Origin: Lepidurus packardi
Taxonomy: Eukaryota > Arthropoda > Branchiopoda > Notostraca > Triopsidae
Direction of reading: 5' to 3'
DNA: 64,000 nucleotides
Assembly: GCA_023053545.1 (NCBI GenBank)
Contig: JAKZAN010000005.1
Coordinates: forward strand, 11,036,001-11,100,000
The notes under the pieces are model-generated. The model ran no database searches and had not been told where the DNA came from. It saw nothing but the letters and a program-made list of their open reading frames with translations. Shown here one piece after another: positions 23,511-33,914 of the stretch (its first letter is position 1; every line of letters starts with the position of its first letter). Position numbers and translations under genes: made by a program.

Positions 23511-23624
23511 TTAATATAAAGCCTATTATTTTGTTTTGAATTGAAAGGCAGAGATTGTAAGAAGGTACTTACGTTAGACTGAGGATATTTCTATCCTGAA
23601 GTTAACTATTGCCTATGGTACTAG

Positions 23625-23779
23625 GAGTTTCCCTTCACCCAAACAGCACCGACAACCCGTATTTCGCCAACTGCAAGCTCATCGTCCACTCTGACTACTG
23701 CACCAACAAGTACTATGGACGCTTTTGCTGTCGTTCTTGCACGCTGGCAGGACAACTGCCTAGTTCAAAGTTTCATTAG
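23625..23779 (+). pseudogene. Papilin-like PLAC-domain exon, copy A
   Basis: After a TAG acceptor the frame reads a PLAC domain of about 45 aa (YFANCKLIVHSDYCTNKYYG, then RFCCRSCTLAGQLP) and ends in TAG. PLAC is the short six-cysteine module at the C-terminus of papilin, lacunin and ADAMTS-like matrix proteins. The first cysteine is Ser here (NSTDN against NCTDN in the copy at 35709), removing one disulphide. No upstream protein remains, so this is a relic exon copied with the array unit. Confidence 0.65.
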
Positions 23780-25448
23780 CTAGCACATCCCTGTGAACTT
23801 TAAAGGGCATTTATTTGTATTTGGTGTCATTTCTATTCTCCGAATTTCGCAAAGGCATTATTTTAGTTTTTATTGGCGAAGCAAATTTTTGTTTTTAGCT
23901 ACAATTAAAGGTCAATTAAAGGCAAATAATTTTTAATTCTTCTGTAGATTTGTCTTGTCTTTATTTTCGTGTATTGAATCAAATAATTTGGACATCATTT
24001 ATTACATTTTGAAACACATAATGGGATATTTTCCATGGAAAGTCGTAGAAAGTCCATCATGAAAAGCCGCAATTTTTTTTTTTAGTGAAGACAGTTCTCC
24101 ATTTATTCTAAGCGCTTCTCTGTCTTATTTTATTCCGTATTTGAGAGCACGGACTCTGCAAAATTAAAACCTGACTCATTAAGCAGTATTCATTCTGAAG
24201 ATGCAGTTCTTGTACACCGGCAATTGTTCGAGTGCTAATATTAATATAGTCGACCTACTGTACTTTGACTTTGAATGAACAGGCATATTCCACACACCAT
24301 CGTGAAGAGTGCTAGAAAATGAAAACGCCACGAAGCGCACCATCACGTACGTGATTGACTTATTTTAGACAGAAAAAACATTACTTTTTTGTCTATGCGT
24401 GATGATATGTTTTAGTTATTTATGTGTATACTTGAGCACCAGTTTTAAAGAAGATTGTGCATCATATTTCCCAAAAACGCGCGATCGTGTAACATGAACT
24501 TGTCGTTGAGTAGTCGAGCTGGCCTCCGAACTGCGAGTGGCTCTTTGTCACAATGTCGTGTCCAATAAATGGCGATAACTGCATATAATAACTTCTTAAT
24601 GCCTAACTAACTCCAAATATTACTAATTCCGCCTATTATCTACACTATGTACATTACAGTACTGTGCCTTCTACCTTTTTTTACCTTCTCTAAGGCCTAC
24701 CTTGATTCCACCACTTTTCCTTGGACGCGGGCAATAATGAAATTCCATGCGCGGTTACGATGAATCTCAAAGATGAACCTCCTCACAAATGGTTAAATCT
24801 TAGACGGTGACTTGTGTTAGCGTTGTCTAATGTGTTAGCGTTGCAAACGCTCCACTGACACAACAATGAAATACAAAAATTATAAACGCATTTAAGCAGA
24901 AATCACTTCAGCATAACCTTACAGAACGTTTCGTTTTGAAAGTGTCTCTTGTTATAAAATAATGTAAACCAGACTGTTTTGAAAAGTTCAGTTAAAATCA
25001 TTATACATAACTGAGCATGTTATTCAGGAGTTAAAAGAAGTTGGCCATAATCACTTATTAACTTGAATTTCTGTAAGAAAACTTTTTAAAATATCGCTCT
25101 TAGATGTTTAATAACAATGTTTCGAAACCATACCTTTCTCTGTTTCTTTTTTTTTTTGTCAGAGCGGAAGGAGGGAGATGGAAAAAATTCGTTTAAAACA
25201 CACCTTTCTTTAACGGTTTGGAGGTCATTTTGCGGTGCCGCTGGAATACGAGGCAGAGCAGTAAGTAGTACTGTCGGGGGTCGGCTGTCTGGCGAATACC
25301 GGAACGTTCACTGATTATTTTGGATTGACCTCTGCTCCCGTGTTGCAAAAAAGGTTTTCATTCCAAGGACCTATGGTCAGTGCGCCATTGTGATTTTGAT
25401 GTGCTTCCGCCGACACTGGATTTCCTTCAAGTGACTGGTGATGCTGCG

Positions 25449-25456
25449 TATAAAAG
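25449..25456 (+). promoter_or_regulatory. TATA box of methyltransferase gene B
   Basis: TATAAAAG lies 87 bp upstream of the gene B start codon, the same box and spacing as gene A. It lies within a conserved proximal block (GACTGGTGATGCTGCG before it). Confidence 0.7.
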
Positions 25457-25535
25457 CTTTGACTGTAGCGTATGCATCTTTATCGACTTAGTTGTTTGGT
25501 TCGACTGGTATAGTTCAAAACTCTGTGAATTTATT

Positions 25536-26719
25536 ATGGAAGATCCGAGGCTTTATTCACGTTATAGCTCTATGCAGAAACATGACGCTGTTCGTTTTAT
25601 AGACCAATATTTCAGTCAAATGTCGTGGGACGAGCAAGAGAAGATACTGGACGTCGGTTGCGGATCCGGGGATGTGACCTATCATGTACTTGCTCCGTAC
25701 ATGACCAAGTAAGTGTGCACTAATTAACTTCGACAAGATAACACTATTACTATTACTATTTATCAACCTAGACACTTCATTTATTATTTATAAAGGCGTA
25801 GGCTTTTGCCTGTTGCCTGTCTCACATTATTACAATTATAAGTTGTCCAATAACACGGGAAGAAATTGACCCGTCGAACTGAAGAACATAAACACTTATA
25901 GGTGTGCAAGGATAATAGGAGTGGATTTGTCGGAAGAGATGATTGAGTTCGCTGAAAAGAATTATAGTCACCGTGATGAGCGTTTAAAGTTTCGACAAAT
26001 TGATATTTCAACAGTTGTCCAACCGCATGAAATAATCCCAGAAGGCTTCAGTAAAATTTTCTCCTTCTATTGCCTTCATTGGATTCAAGATTACGGGTAA
26101 CCTTCGTTTTCGGATTCAGGGTTTTTTACAAAATTCTTTGCAGGCAAGTATTGGACAACTTTTTCAAGTTAAGCCAACCTAATGGAGAAATTTTACTAAT
26201 ATTTCTGGCTAACAGTCCCATATTTGACGCCTACGAACTACTAAAGACGAAGCCAAAGTGGATGGAATATATGAAAGTATAAATTAAGTAACAACTTTAA
26301 TTGATCTAATTTGTGATTCTACGTGGTTCTTTCTATCTGAAGGATGTTGACCGTTTTATTCCAATTTACCAGCATTCTGTATCGCCCGCTGAAGAATTTG
26401 GTACACTGTGTGAGAAGGCGGGTTTTCAAGTTTTGACTTGTCAAGGGGATTGGCACACCTTTACCTATGAGAGCGTCGATTATGTTAAGAGTAATAGTCA
26501 TTCTGAGTTCATCGTGTGTTAACAGTAGTTTAATGTTATTTTATCGAAGGAGCAATGACGGCTGTAAATCCTTTCGTTAAACGAGTACCGGACTGCTTGC
26601 AGGATGATTACATGAATGACTGCATGTTGGACCTCCAGAGAGCCCAAGGATCGTCTTCATATGATGGGATTAAGGTGGTCAATTACCGCCTCATGGTCGT
26701 CCACTTGAAAAAGGCGTAG
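25536..26719 (+). CDS. JHAMT-like SAM-dependent methyltransferase, copy B
   Basis: Five exons, 25536-25708, 25902-26096, 26144-26276, 26343-26490 and 26550-26719, give 819 nt, 272 aa. Exons 1-4 have the same lengths as in copies A and D. The protein has the same motifs as copy A: ILDVGCGSGDVTYH, RIIGVDLSEEMI, FSFYCLHWIQD and SVSPAEEFGTLCEKAGF. A TCG-to-TAG change removes the last two residues present in A and D. Intron 1 is longer (193 bp) than in A and D through extra AT-rich sequence. It is intact and probably expressed from its own TATA promoter. The role is as for copy A (methyl transfer from SAM to a carboxylic acid, likely a juvenile-hormone-type sesquiterpenoid), inferred from family membership only. 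Confidence 0.88.
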
Positions 26720-27004
26720 CATTGAGCACGGCAATTTTCTTACTTCTCTCCCATGAGATAAAATGCATCTGAAATGTCTTTTCTTCAAAAGACACGAGTA
26801 CTAAAGGATAAGTTTTAATTACGAATCATGGGGTATGTCTAGCAACGCTTCTGTTTTGCATTCCCTAACAGGGTAGCCTAGAGGTAATTTAGTAGTTGTG
26901 TTTCTAATTGAAAAAGCCAATAAAAATACTATAAACTGCAATTATTACTTTTTGTGGAGTTATTAAGTAAAGTTGAGGAAGCTCTTGATTCAATATAGTG
27001 GTTC

Positions 27005-27342
27005 CTGAGATGCGTTTAACTAGCGACATATCGATCTACAGTTTAGGTAGTAATATTACTTTGCATTGCGAAGTGACTGGACCTGAATCTTGGAGTGGCA
27101 CAAGGATGGAGTTTGTCTAGAACCGAGGGACAGGGTCAAGATTTTGGGTAAAATTGAATACACAGAAAGCCAAGTCATTCATGTCTTCACTCATTTTCTT
27201 CTTCTTGATTCCGTACAGGCAATCATACTATCCAAATTGCTCTGTCCGAAGCATCAGATTCTGGCTTATATGGGTGCGACGCTCGGGCTGAAGCAGCAGA
27301 TTCTGGCTGTTGCGGATGCGATGACATTACCGAAGCCGGTAA
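27005..27342 (+). pseudogene. Papilin-like Ig-domain exons, copy B, fused to a methyltransferase fragment
   Basis: This copy nearly matches Ig copy A and carries the same 10-bp shortfall and frameshift (GGACCTGAATCTTGGAGTGG). Its 3' end resembles the copy at 35299 instead (GGGCTGAAGCAGCAGATTC, then GAAGCCGGT). It then runs at about 27340 straight into exon 4 sequence of a methyltransferase. The mix of A-like and D-like sequence suggests recombination between array units. Confidence 0.6.
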
Positions 27343-27898
27343 CTTTATCGAACTATGTGATAAGGCGGGTTTTCAAGTTTTGACTTGTCAAGCGGATTGG
27401 CAAACCTTTACCTTTGAGAGCGCCGATTATGTTAAGGGTAATACTTTTCTGGATTTATCTTGTAATGACAGTCGTTTACCGTAATTTTATCTAAGGAGCA
27501 ATGACTGCTATAAATCCATTCCTTAAAAGAATACAGTGGAACCTCTCTTAACGAGCATAATTCGTTCCAGAATCTTGCTCGTTATGTGAAACACTCGTTA
27601 AGCGAAACTGATGAGTCCCGGCTCACAAGTGACTCATACGTTACGTGACTTCCCTTTCTGTGTCACTCGTTATGCGAAATATCGTTTGTTAAGGGAGCAA
27701 TTTTTTTACATTTTTTTTTGCTCGTTATGAGAGTTGCTCGTTAAGAGAGGTTCCACTGTACCATGCAGCTTGCAGGATGATTACATGAATGACTCCATGT
27801 TGGACCTCCAGAAAGCCCAAGGATATCCTTCGTATGATGGGATTAAGGTGGCCAAGTACCGCCTCATGGTTGTCCACTTGAAAAAGCCGTGTTATTAA
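27343..27898 (+). pseudogene. JHAMT-like methyltransferase, copy C: 3' fragment with MITE insertion
   Basis: The second half of exon 4 remains (ELCDKAGFQVLTCQADWQT, 27343-27437) with the usual intron to about 27495. Exon 5 is split: 27496-27533 and 27761-27898, interrupted by a 225-bp MITE at a TA dinucleotide. Exons 1-3 are absent and there is no promoter. The rest of exon 5 (QDDYMNDSMLDLQKAQGYP) is still readable to a TAA at 27896-27898. Confidence 0.8.
27534..27758. mobile_element. 225-bp TA-flanked MITE in methyltransferase copy C
   Basis: The terminal inverted repeats are CAGTGGAACCTCTCTTAACG and its complement, with TA duplicated at 27532-27533 and 27759-27760. Ends beginning CAGT and TA insertion place it in the Tc1/mariner-pogo group. 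Internal pieces (CTCGTTATG, CTCGTTAAG) repeat the end motif. It has no coding capacity. Removing it mentally restores the exon 5 alignment with copies A, B and D exactly at the TA. Confidence 0.88.
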
Positions 27899-29265
27899 GC
27901 ACAACAAAGACTTTCCTGGAATCTTGCACTAAAGAAACTAAAGCGAAAATCATCCTTTAACCAGTTGACCTTCTTTAGCCATCTTCTTTGAATCATTTTA
28001 GTTGCACAATCATTAACCTAATCGGTCCTTCGCAACACTACATTCTGGGCTAATCACACATAATACTGTATACCCTGTTTATGACTTCCCTCGCTACATG
28101 TACCGCACTATTTCATTTACATTTTACGTACAGCTAATCTATTCCTGAAATCAAATACAGTATTGCCATCTAGGTAAGGATGAACTCGATGACGATTACG
28201 CGACCAGTGAAACGAACAACGAGCTTGAGATTATGAGACTCACGCGCTGCCTACAGCGCTACCAAGGCTATAAGAGAACAACGAGCTAGAAATACTAAAT
28301 GGTCAGAAATAATGGATAACGTGCCCGTTAGATGACACTGTTTTGACTAAAAACAGTTCAACAACAACAACGAGCTACAATGGTGCAAAAGCGAAACGGA
28401 AGGGGTCAGAAATTGGTCGAGCAATACAGCCTTGCCAAGGCTATAGTACCGAATTCACTATTTTTTTCAATAAAAGGCAAGAACAAACCGGCATGGAAGG
28501 CTCGCTTAGGGTTGGCATCGTTCATATATCAAGTGACTTAGCGATCATGAAATGTTTATGCAGGGTACATATCTTTTCAAATTCTTTTCGAAATTCGAAT
28601 ATCTCGTAGAATTGGCATTGGAATATTTGCCCTAAAAAACAGTGAAATACTACGCAGAATAATTGAATAATAAAAATGTTTGACATTGGACACATCTGGC
28701 CTTGTAAAACTTGAATATCTAGTTTAGATAGACAAGATATCAGAAACTCTAAAAAGCAGTCTGTGATCGCATTTTAGTCGTCATGCGTAAGTGTAATTGG
28801 GGTTTCTACAAAAAATCAAAGACGTGCAACTATTTGGTCACGTTTAACAACTTGAAACTCGTTTACAAAAACTTAATATTTAAAAAGTCGTAAAAGAAGA
28901 TCAAGTTTGGTTGGGTCGCGTTGTAGTGCTCATGCGTAAATCTGCTTTGTGGCCCCAAGGTTACGTTAGAAATGTGCGACGATTTGGACACGTTTGTACG
29001 TGCACTTCGGGCTTTGACGGAAAACCTTGGGATTATATTAACTTTTTATTATTGCCTTTTTTCCAAATATGGCTACCACAGTTTTTGTCTTTTGTTAAAT
29101 AATAATAAAATTATCAGTTTCAAAGGGTTTCAGTCTCTTAAGATTTTTTTAAACCTCGAATATCTGTAAAGTTAAAAACTTTCAAAAAACAGCCAAGCAT
29201 ACTAAATTTGGCTTTGGTCCCATTTCAATCATACCCATGCGTAAGTCTCATTTGACAATTGGACA
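27899..29265. other. Non-coding spacer with dispersed and degenerate repeats
   Basis: 28155-28440 is a diverged copy of the repeat at 10108-10255 (ATACAGTATTGCCATCTAGG...CGAGCAATACAG). From about 28650 to 29260 three loosely similar blocks of about 200-250 bp recur, each with CATGCGTAAGT or CATGCGTAAAT, a TTTGG stretch and AATATCT. I read these as an old, degenerate tandem repeat. I see no gene; the ORFs at 28343 and 28911 have no recognisable domain. Confidence 0.45.
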
Positions 29266-29370
29266 TTCGAATGGCACATGACTTTCCATGCGAACACGCA
29301 CGAAGAGTACGTACATCGGTCGATTGCTCAGGCCACGCATTTACTAACGCCCGCCCCAAAGTGTAAAACA

Positions 29371-29587
29371 TTCTAGGTGGGTAAATTGTTTCTTTATTGC
29401 TTTTCTATGTGTTGCTCAGATCAAATGATTGATGGCACATGGTTCTCGGTTGAGTATAGCATAGTCATCTGAGCAAGTATTCTAGGTGGGTAAATTGTTT
29501 CTTTATTGTTTTTCTGTGTTGTTCAGATCAAGTTATTGATGGCACATGGTTCTCGGTGGAGTATAGCAAAGTCAGTTGAGCAAGTTT
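29371..29587 (+). repeat. Tandem duplication, two copies of about 109 bp
   Basis: Both copies begin TTCTAGGTGGGTAAATTG and contain GATGGCACATGGTTCTCGG and GAGTATAGCA. Starts are at 29371 and 29480. Divergence is low, a few substitutions and a 2-4 bp gap. Confidence 0.85.
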
Positions 29588-30415
29588 TCTATTAAAGATA
29601 TTTTGTCTACATTATGCAGTGGATTGATGCAGAATTATAGAGAAACACAAGGGAAGCATAAACAGGACACGTCAAGGTAGTCTCAATAACTTATCGTGTT
29701 ACAGAATTATAACGCAATCCTTAAAGGAATTCCTTACCTCAGTCTGCATAGGTTATTGAATCCAAACAAAAAGCAACGGCACAGCTACGGTAGCCGGGTT
29801 CATAGGGTCCTCATTCTTGCCTTGGGAATAAGAGCATTGATCCAACAATGAAAAAACAGAAGACAACCCAAGTAAACTTATTTTTTAAGAACACTGGAGA
29901 TACGCAAAACCGGTTGAAACTACCGGCCCCCTTATACCAGCCTCCTTATACAGGTTTATTTTCTAGACTTCATAGATACGTGACGATAGTGTGGTAGCCA
30001 ATGAATAGCTCAGAAAATTTCCTTCACCAATATTTATGTCCTTGCTAGAAATTGTGAAGGGAGCTAAAGGCCAAAATGTGATCCATTTTTGGTAACCTTA
30101 AAGAGGTAATATTACAAGGAATATTTGTTAAGAAATCTGTTTCAGTTAGCGTTTTTACAGTTTTAATCTCGGCATTTTTTAAAGGTTAGTACACTAACTG
30201 TTGATTCACAGTATAAGGGTTTTCACAATATGGTAACTGGGTACCTTCCAATGTAAAGGGATTAGGACGACTTTCTCGGTCCCCAGCGTAAATTAAGGTA
30301 AACGACCAGAATATCGAAAGGTACATTCGCAAACCTCTCATTGCAGTTCAGAAAAGGTCACGATGGTTTATAAAGCGCATAATTTAAATCTATTGCTTAA
30401 TTTTTTTTTAGCTTA

Positions 30416-30801
30416 GGGATCGTCCATAAATGGCGCCACCCAAAAATCGCGAATTTTTTACCCACCCCCCCCCTCTCAGTCACCTACCGTCACCTTCCAC
30501 CGTCACCCCACCCTCTAAAATGGCGCCATCACCTGGTTGACCCCTCTCACAAAAACGGGGAAAAAATAAATAGGAGATCTTGTGTAATGAGATCGCTTGC
30601 TTTTTAACAAAATTTCAAGCATTCACATTCACGCTTTGGCACTTACGTAAAAATGGTTTTCACAGAATCACCAGTTAAGTTTAGAGTTACAGGATGGCGT
30701 CACTTTCTTGTAAACCCCCTCCCACCCTCTCGTCATCTCGCGTCATCTTTTACTGAATCCACCCACCCTCTCCCTGGGTGACGCCATTTATGGACGGCCC
30801 C
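30416..30801. mobile_element. Harbinger-like MITE, about 386 bp
   Basis: The ends are inverted: GGGATCGTCCATAAATGGCG on the left and CGCCATTTATGGACGGCCCC on the right. TTA lies on both sides (30413-30415 and 30802-30804), fitting the 3-bp TTA/TAA duplication of PIF/Harbinger elements. The interior is rich in CACCC and GTCATC-like strings with no ORF. Superfamily assignment rests on the TTA alone. Confidence 0.6.
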
Positions 30802-30899
30802 TTACAAGAAAAGGTTCATTAACTAGATCAAAACATAACATATATAGATATTATAGAGTATTTCGTGTTACCCAGGTTACACCACACCACACTGTCTAT

Positions 30900-31142
30900 C
30901 AGGCCCGTACCCAGGGGGGGGGGGGTTCGGGGGGTTTAAACCCCCCCCGAAATGTTTCCGCAAATGAAAAATATACGTTTTTCTAGCATATGGTACTTGA
31001 GAAGTTTATAGTTATGAAGTGTATATAGTTATCGAAGTGTATATAGTTATCGTCTAACTCTCTACATTCTATATGGAAAACTTGATAGATTAAGATGGTA
31101 TACGAAAAAAATAGGATTTCAAGTTCTCGGGTTAAAACGCCC

Positions 31143-31176
<34 letters not shown>

Positions 31177-31193
31177 TCCTGGGTACGGGCCTG
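30900..31193. mobile_element. hAT-like MITE, 294 bp, 8-bp target duplication
   Basis: The ends CAGGCCCGTACCCAGG and CCTGGGTACGGGCCTG are perfect inverted repeats. CTGTCTAT is repeated on both sides (30892-30899 and 31194-31201), the 8-bp duplication typical of hAT elements. Long G and C homopolymers lie just inside the ends (about 30917-30955 and 31139-31167); their lengths are unreliable in any assembly. Confidence 0.85.
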
Positions 31194-31370
31194 CTGTCTA
31201 TGTACGAGTTGTCTAAAACGACATAGTTAAGGCTTATCATTAGATTTACGTTGTAGATACTTACATTGTAGGGTAAATTTAAATTACATTGGTACTTATG
31301 TACAACTATTCCTAAATGTAACTTTTGCAAGTTTAGTATTTTCTTAACACCTTTAACTACGGCTCTTTCT

Positions 31371-32700
31371 GCTACAGCTACATTGTCTTCTTTAAGTGTA
31401 TAGTAAAATCTAACTCGAACGAACGAACAAAAAAAAATAATCAACTGGAAATGCTTGGCAAGTCAATTCCTCCAACAAGCGTTTAACGAGTTACGAACAG
31501 TACACGCAAAGAGATTCACAGTTGGTGGAGTTAAATAAGTCGACAAAAAAGCAAGGATTGTAACATTAGATAAAGGGACAGAGGTCTTCTCTTCTACATT
31601 TTTCTTCACCTCGTTTGCTAATTTGGTTTTAAGAGAACTGACTTGCTATTGCGCGTGTTGTAACTGGTTGTAAACTTACTTTGAATCAGAACGGTTTTTC
31701 TTTAGCTGTACTCTTAATGTTGATATTAACTTTACGGCATTCTTAAGCTTTCTGGAAACAGCAACACAATCGGTACACAAACAAGACGCTCGATCGTGAG
31801 TTAAAGTAGGGATTTTGGGAAGTATAAGTGACCAGAGCCAACTTCACTAGCCACTTCCATACCATCTAAAGATGCATGAAAACCGTCAAAATCGACAGTC
31901 TCGGGGTACTAGTAATAATAATAATAATTAGTCCGGAATACTATTAATTTGTGGGGAATACTGGGGAAAGAGACGCTTCTATAGAAACTCTGTTTTTGCG
32001 CGTAGTTGTGCTCAGCAGAAATGGATGTCGAAGCTAACGAGGCTGTAAAATGACCTTTTGGGTCGTTCTCAAGCAGGAATAAAAGGATGTCGATAGCAAG
32101 AAGATGCTTACAACTTTGAAAATGCGCACATTTTCCTTCTAAACTACTCAGTCATTTAAATGAATAGGTAATTTAATTGAAAGACCTGTTTTGTAATTTG
32201 AGAACCCCAATTAAGGTATTTGCTGGCTGGAAGTGGCAGGATTGGACACTTTCCTTCATGTACTACTATGATGTTAAAAAAAATACCCAATGGATACCTC
32301 AGAGATCGCTTACCCACTTATTTTTTCTTGACTTTCACTAACGTGCCGGTTTAAAATTCCTGTAATTCGCTTCTTTCGTCTCCAACCAAACCGAACGCCT
32401 AAAGTGTTTGATTAAGTCAAAATGGTTATCCGCTTTACGGGGAAATGCTTACTATAATAGAAAACTTTGGCTTAATCTGAACACGACTTAGGAGTTCGGT
32501 TTGGACATGAAAGAAGGGAACGAATGAGGAGTTTTGGGTCACAGAGTAATATTGACGGTACTTCCCCGTATAAAGGGGCGTTACAGAGAAAAGGTTTGAA
32601 AAGGAGGAGCCATTTGAAGTGGATTAGTTGCATAGGATGGATGAGTTTGCTGAATGGATGGAAGAAACGCGTCGGTGGCATTCCACGGACTCTGGATTTC
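31371..32700. other. Spacer upstream of methyltransferase gene D
   Basis: No gene was recognised. A short TAA/AAT microsatellite is at about 31911-31930. The last 230 bp lead into the promoter of gene D and lack the repeat blocks found upstream of genes A and B, so similarity between units starts only around 32690 (ACTCTGGATTTCGCTCAAG compared with ACTGGATTTCCTTCAAG). Confidence 0.45.
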
Positions 32701-32724
32701 GCTCAAGGGACTGGCGATTCCCTA

Positions 32725-32731
32725 TATAAAG
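32725..32731 (+). promoter_or_regulatory. TATA box of methyltransferase gene D
   Basis: TATAAAG within CCTATATAAAGG lies 81 bp upstream of the gene D start codon, in register with the boxes of genes A and B. Confidence 0.65.
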
Positions 32732-32805
32732 GCTTCTACATAACCACCTTTGACGGCTTCATAATTTAGTTCAATTGGTATTGTTCAAAGCTTTGTGAGT
32801 ATATC

Positions 32806-33914
32806 ATGGAAGATCCGACGCTCTATTCTTCTTACAGCTCCTTGCAGAAACATGACGCTGCTCGTTTTCTTGACCAATATTTCAATAAAATGGCGTGGGG
32901 TGAGCAAGAAAAGGTACTGGACGTCGGCTGCGGATCGGGGGATGTGACTTATCATGTACTAGCTTCGTACATGCCGAAGTAAGTGTGCACTAATTAACTT
33001 CGACAAGTTAACAGCCCCAATCACTATATTAATCAACTGTATACTAATCAACTATATTAATTACTGTATTAATCAACCTAAACACTTATAGGTGTGCAAG
33101 GATAATAGGAGTGGATATGTCTGAAGAGATGATTGCGTTTGCTGAAAAGAATTATTGTCCCCGTGATGAGCGCTTAAAGTTTCGACAAATTGATATTTCA
33201 ACAGTTATCCAACCGCATGAAATAATCCCAGATGGCTTCAATAAAATTTTCTCCTTATATTGCCTTCATTGGATTCAAGATTGCGGGTAACCTTCGTTTT
33301 CGGGTTCAAGGGTTTTTACACAATTCTTTGCAGGAAAGCATTGGACAACTTGTTCAAGTTAAGCCAACCTAATGGAGAAATTTTGCTAATATTTCTGGCT
33401 AACCATCCCATATTTGACGCCTACGAACTGCTAAACACAAAGCCAAAGTGGATGGAATATATGAAAGTATACATTAAGGAACAACTTTAATTGATCTAGT
33501 TTGTGATTTTACGTGGTTCTTTCTATCTGAAGGATGTTGACCGCTTTATTCCAGTTTACCAGCATTCTGTATCGCCCGCTGAAGAATATGGTACACTATG
33601 TGAGAAGGCGGGTTTTCAAGTTTTGACTTGTCAAGGAGATTGGCACACCTTTACCTATGAGAGCGCCGATTATGTTAAGAGTAATAGTCATCTGTGTTCA
33701 TCGCGTGTTAACAGTCGTTTAATGTTATTTTATCGAAGGAGCAATGACGGCTGTAAATCCTTTCGTTAAACGAGTACCGGACTGCTTGCAGGATGATTAC
33801 ATGAATGACTGCATGTTGGACCTCCAGAGAGCCCAAGGATCGTCTTCATATGATGGGATTAAGATGGTCAAGTACCGCCTCATGGTCGTCCACTTGAAAA
33901 AAGCGTCGCATTGA
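32806..33914 (+). CDS. JHAMT-like SAM-dependent methyltransferase, copy D
   Basis: Five exons, 32806-32978, 33092-33286, 33334-33466, 33533-33680 and 33739-33914, give 825 nt, 274 aa, with exon lengths identical to copy A. SAM motif I is VLDVGCGSGDV, followed by RIIGVDMSEEMI, YCLHWIQD and SVSPAEEYGTLCEKAGF, all as in the JHAMT family. The reading frame is intact. Small replacements compared with A and B include ILD/VLD, YCLHW preceded by FSL, and QDCG for QDYG. Its promoter keeps the TATA box but the farther upstream sequence differs, so its regulation could differ from A and B. The substrate is inferred only. Confidence 0.88.

Larger units (their letters stand above)
13361..23998 (+). repeat. 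Array unit 1 (segmental duplication, split by BEL element)
   Basis: Ignoring the BEL insertion, this segment lines up with 24013-27340 (unit 2) over the 5' non-coding block, promoter, methyltransferase gene, spacer and papilin-like Ig exon. Marker strings shared by both include GGATATTTTCCATGGAAAG, CCGAACTGCGAGTGGCTC and GATGAACCTCCTCACAAATGG. Unit 1 also has a PLAC exon and tail (23625-23998). Unit 2 lacks them because its Ig exon is fused to another methyltransferase fragment. Confidence 0.8.
24013..27340 (+). repeat. Array unit 2 (segmental duplication)
   Basis: This copy corresponds to unit 1 without the BEL insertion: 5' non-coding block (24013-25380), methyltransferase gene B, spacer, and Ig exon. 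Comparing the two gives the pre-insertion sequence of the BEL site (GATGAATCTCAAA). The unit ends at about 27340, where the Ig exon is joined to a different methyltransferase fragment. Confidence 0.8.
30207..31370. mobile_element. Second copy of the 792-bp TIR element, carrying two nested MITEs
   Basis: Read on the minus strand, the segments 30207-30405, 30805-30890 and 31205-31360 align in order with 5100 back to about 4590 of the element in FliI intron 16. Examples are CACAGTATAAGGG, TCGCAAACCTCTCA...TGCAGTTCAG, and ACAACTATTCCTAAATGTAAC. The alignment is interrupted by the MITEs at 30416-30801 and 30900-31193. The far end is blurred. Confidence 0.6.
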
